From REEB85 sp018971455 (GTDB lineage Bacteria > Pseudomonadota > Alphaproteobacteria > Acetobacterales > Acetobacteraceae): a DNA stretch of 6,635 bases. A model generated the notes under the pieces. It saw only the letters and a program-made list of their open reading frames with translations. It did no database searches and was not told the DNA's origin. The position numbers were made by a program, and so were the translations under genes. The stretch is taken from assembly GCA_028871195.1 (NCBI GenBank), contig JAGWNT010000135.1, forward strand, positions 1-6,635, written 5' to 3'. The stretch's first letter is position 1. Every line of letters begins with the position of its first letter. Positions 6,510-6,635 of this stretch are shown piece by piece.

Positions 6510-6635
6510 TCACCGCCGGGACGATGAATAACATGGCGCCGGAATGGCGCGTGGCCAGCGGGCTCACCGATTATCCGGCGGCGCTCGCGGCCATGGCCGC
6601 GCGCGTCGCGGCCATTCGCGAAGGCCATGCCGGCG
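6491..6635 (+). CDS. lipB: Octanoyl-[acyl-carrier-protein]:protein N-octanoyltransferase, N-terminal fragment (runs off right edge)
   Basis: Only the first 48 codons are visible, so this is a partial gene. LipB transfers octanoyl from acyl carrier protein to lipoyl domains, the first step of lipoate synthesis, in the cytoplasm. The residues PEWRVASGLTDYPAALAAMAARVAAIREG resemble the characteristic LipB opening (a short strand, then the Y-P-A-L helix with repeated M-x-x-R-V-A-A-I-R). The catalytic lysine and cysteine lie beyond the window. The ATG at 6491 is chosen because GAGGGG (6476-6481) precedes it at good spacing. ATGs at 6524 and 6533 are in frame, and 6533 would fit the family's usual short N-terminus better but has only a weak purine stretch. 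It lies head-to-head with tRNA-Leu. Identification rests on a short stretch. Confidence 0.72.
   Translation, partial: MNLAASITAGTMNNMAPEWRVASGLTDYPAALAAMAARVAAIREGHAG

Noticed and set aside
6535..6550. A 16-bp sequence (GGCGCCGGAATGGCGC) identical to 5402-5417
   Set aside because: One copy is in lipB coding sequence and the other in an intergenic region; there is no further similarity around them, so chance in GC-rich DNA is the simplest explanation.
5824..6567. A 247-codon open frame on the minus strand across the methyltransferase, tRNA and lipB start
   Set aside because: It runs through a complete tRNA gene and antisense to the methyltransferase, with low-complexity composition. It is a shadow frame.

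Overview
High-GC chromosomal segment from a bacterium, most likely an alphaproteobacterium and possibly a member of the Rhodospirillales/Acetobacteraceae. This placement is an inference from base composition, the Tat-exported peptide-binding protein, the style of the LipB N-terminus and the overall gene set. No search was run.

Left four-fifths (positions 1-5190, minus strand): a textbook five-gene ABC importer operon of the peptide/nickel (Dpp/Opp) class. It is transcribed right to left in the order substrate-binding protein, permease B, permease C, ATPase D, ATPase F. The binding protein carries a twin-arginine export signal. The two permeases form the membrane channel, and the two different ATPases power it from the cytoplasm. 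The last gene (ATPase F) is cut by the left edge exactly at its ABC signature motif. The four distal genes are packed tightly: a 35-bp overlap, a 3-bp gap and a 4-bp GTGA overlap. The binding-protein gene is separated from them by a perfect 16-bp inverted repeat, the usual arrangement for keeping binding-protein mRNA more abundant than permease mRNA. The substrate cannot be named from sequence alone.

Middle (5191-5492): a divergent control region of about 300 bp. It contains a 10-bp dyad, a small hairpin in the binding-protein leader with a possible alternative partner next to the start codon, and a GC-rich palindromic direct repeat upstream of a small gene.

Right (5493-6635): on the plus strand, a 52-aa single-pass membrane protein of unknown function, a strong imperfect hairpin, and a 196-aa multi-pass methyltransferase of the isoprenylcysteine/phospholipid N-methyltransferase type. 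A tRNA-Leu(GAG) follows on the minus strand, head-to-head with the beginning of lipB (octanoyltransferase), which runs off the right edge. The tRNA promoter appears to sit on top of the lipB ribosome-binding site and first codons.

No mobile element, CRISPR array, defence system or clearly novel multi-gene system was found. The window looks like ordinary chromosomal metabolism and transport, with several regulatory structures worth checking.
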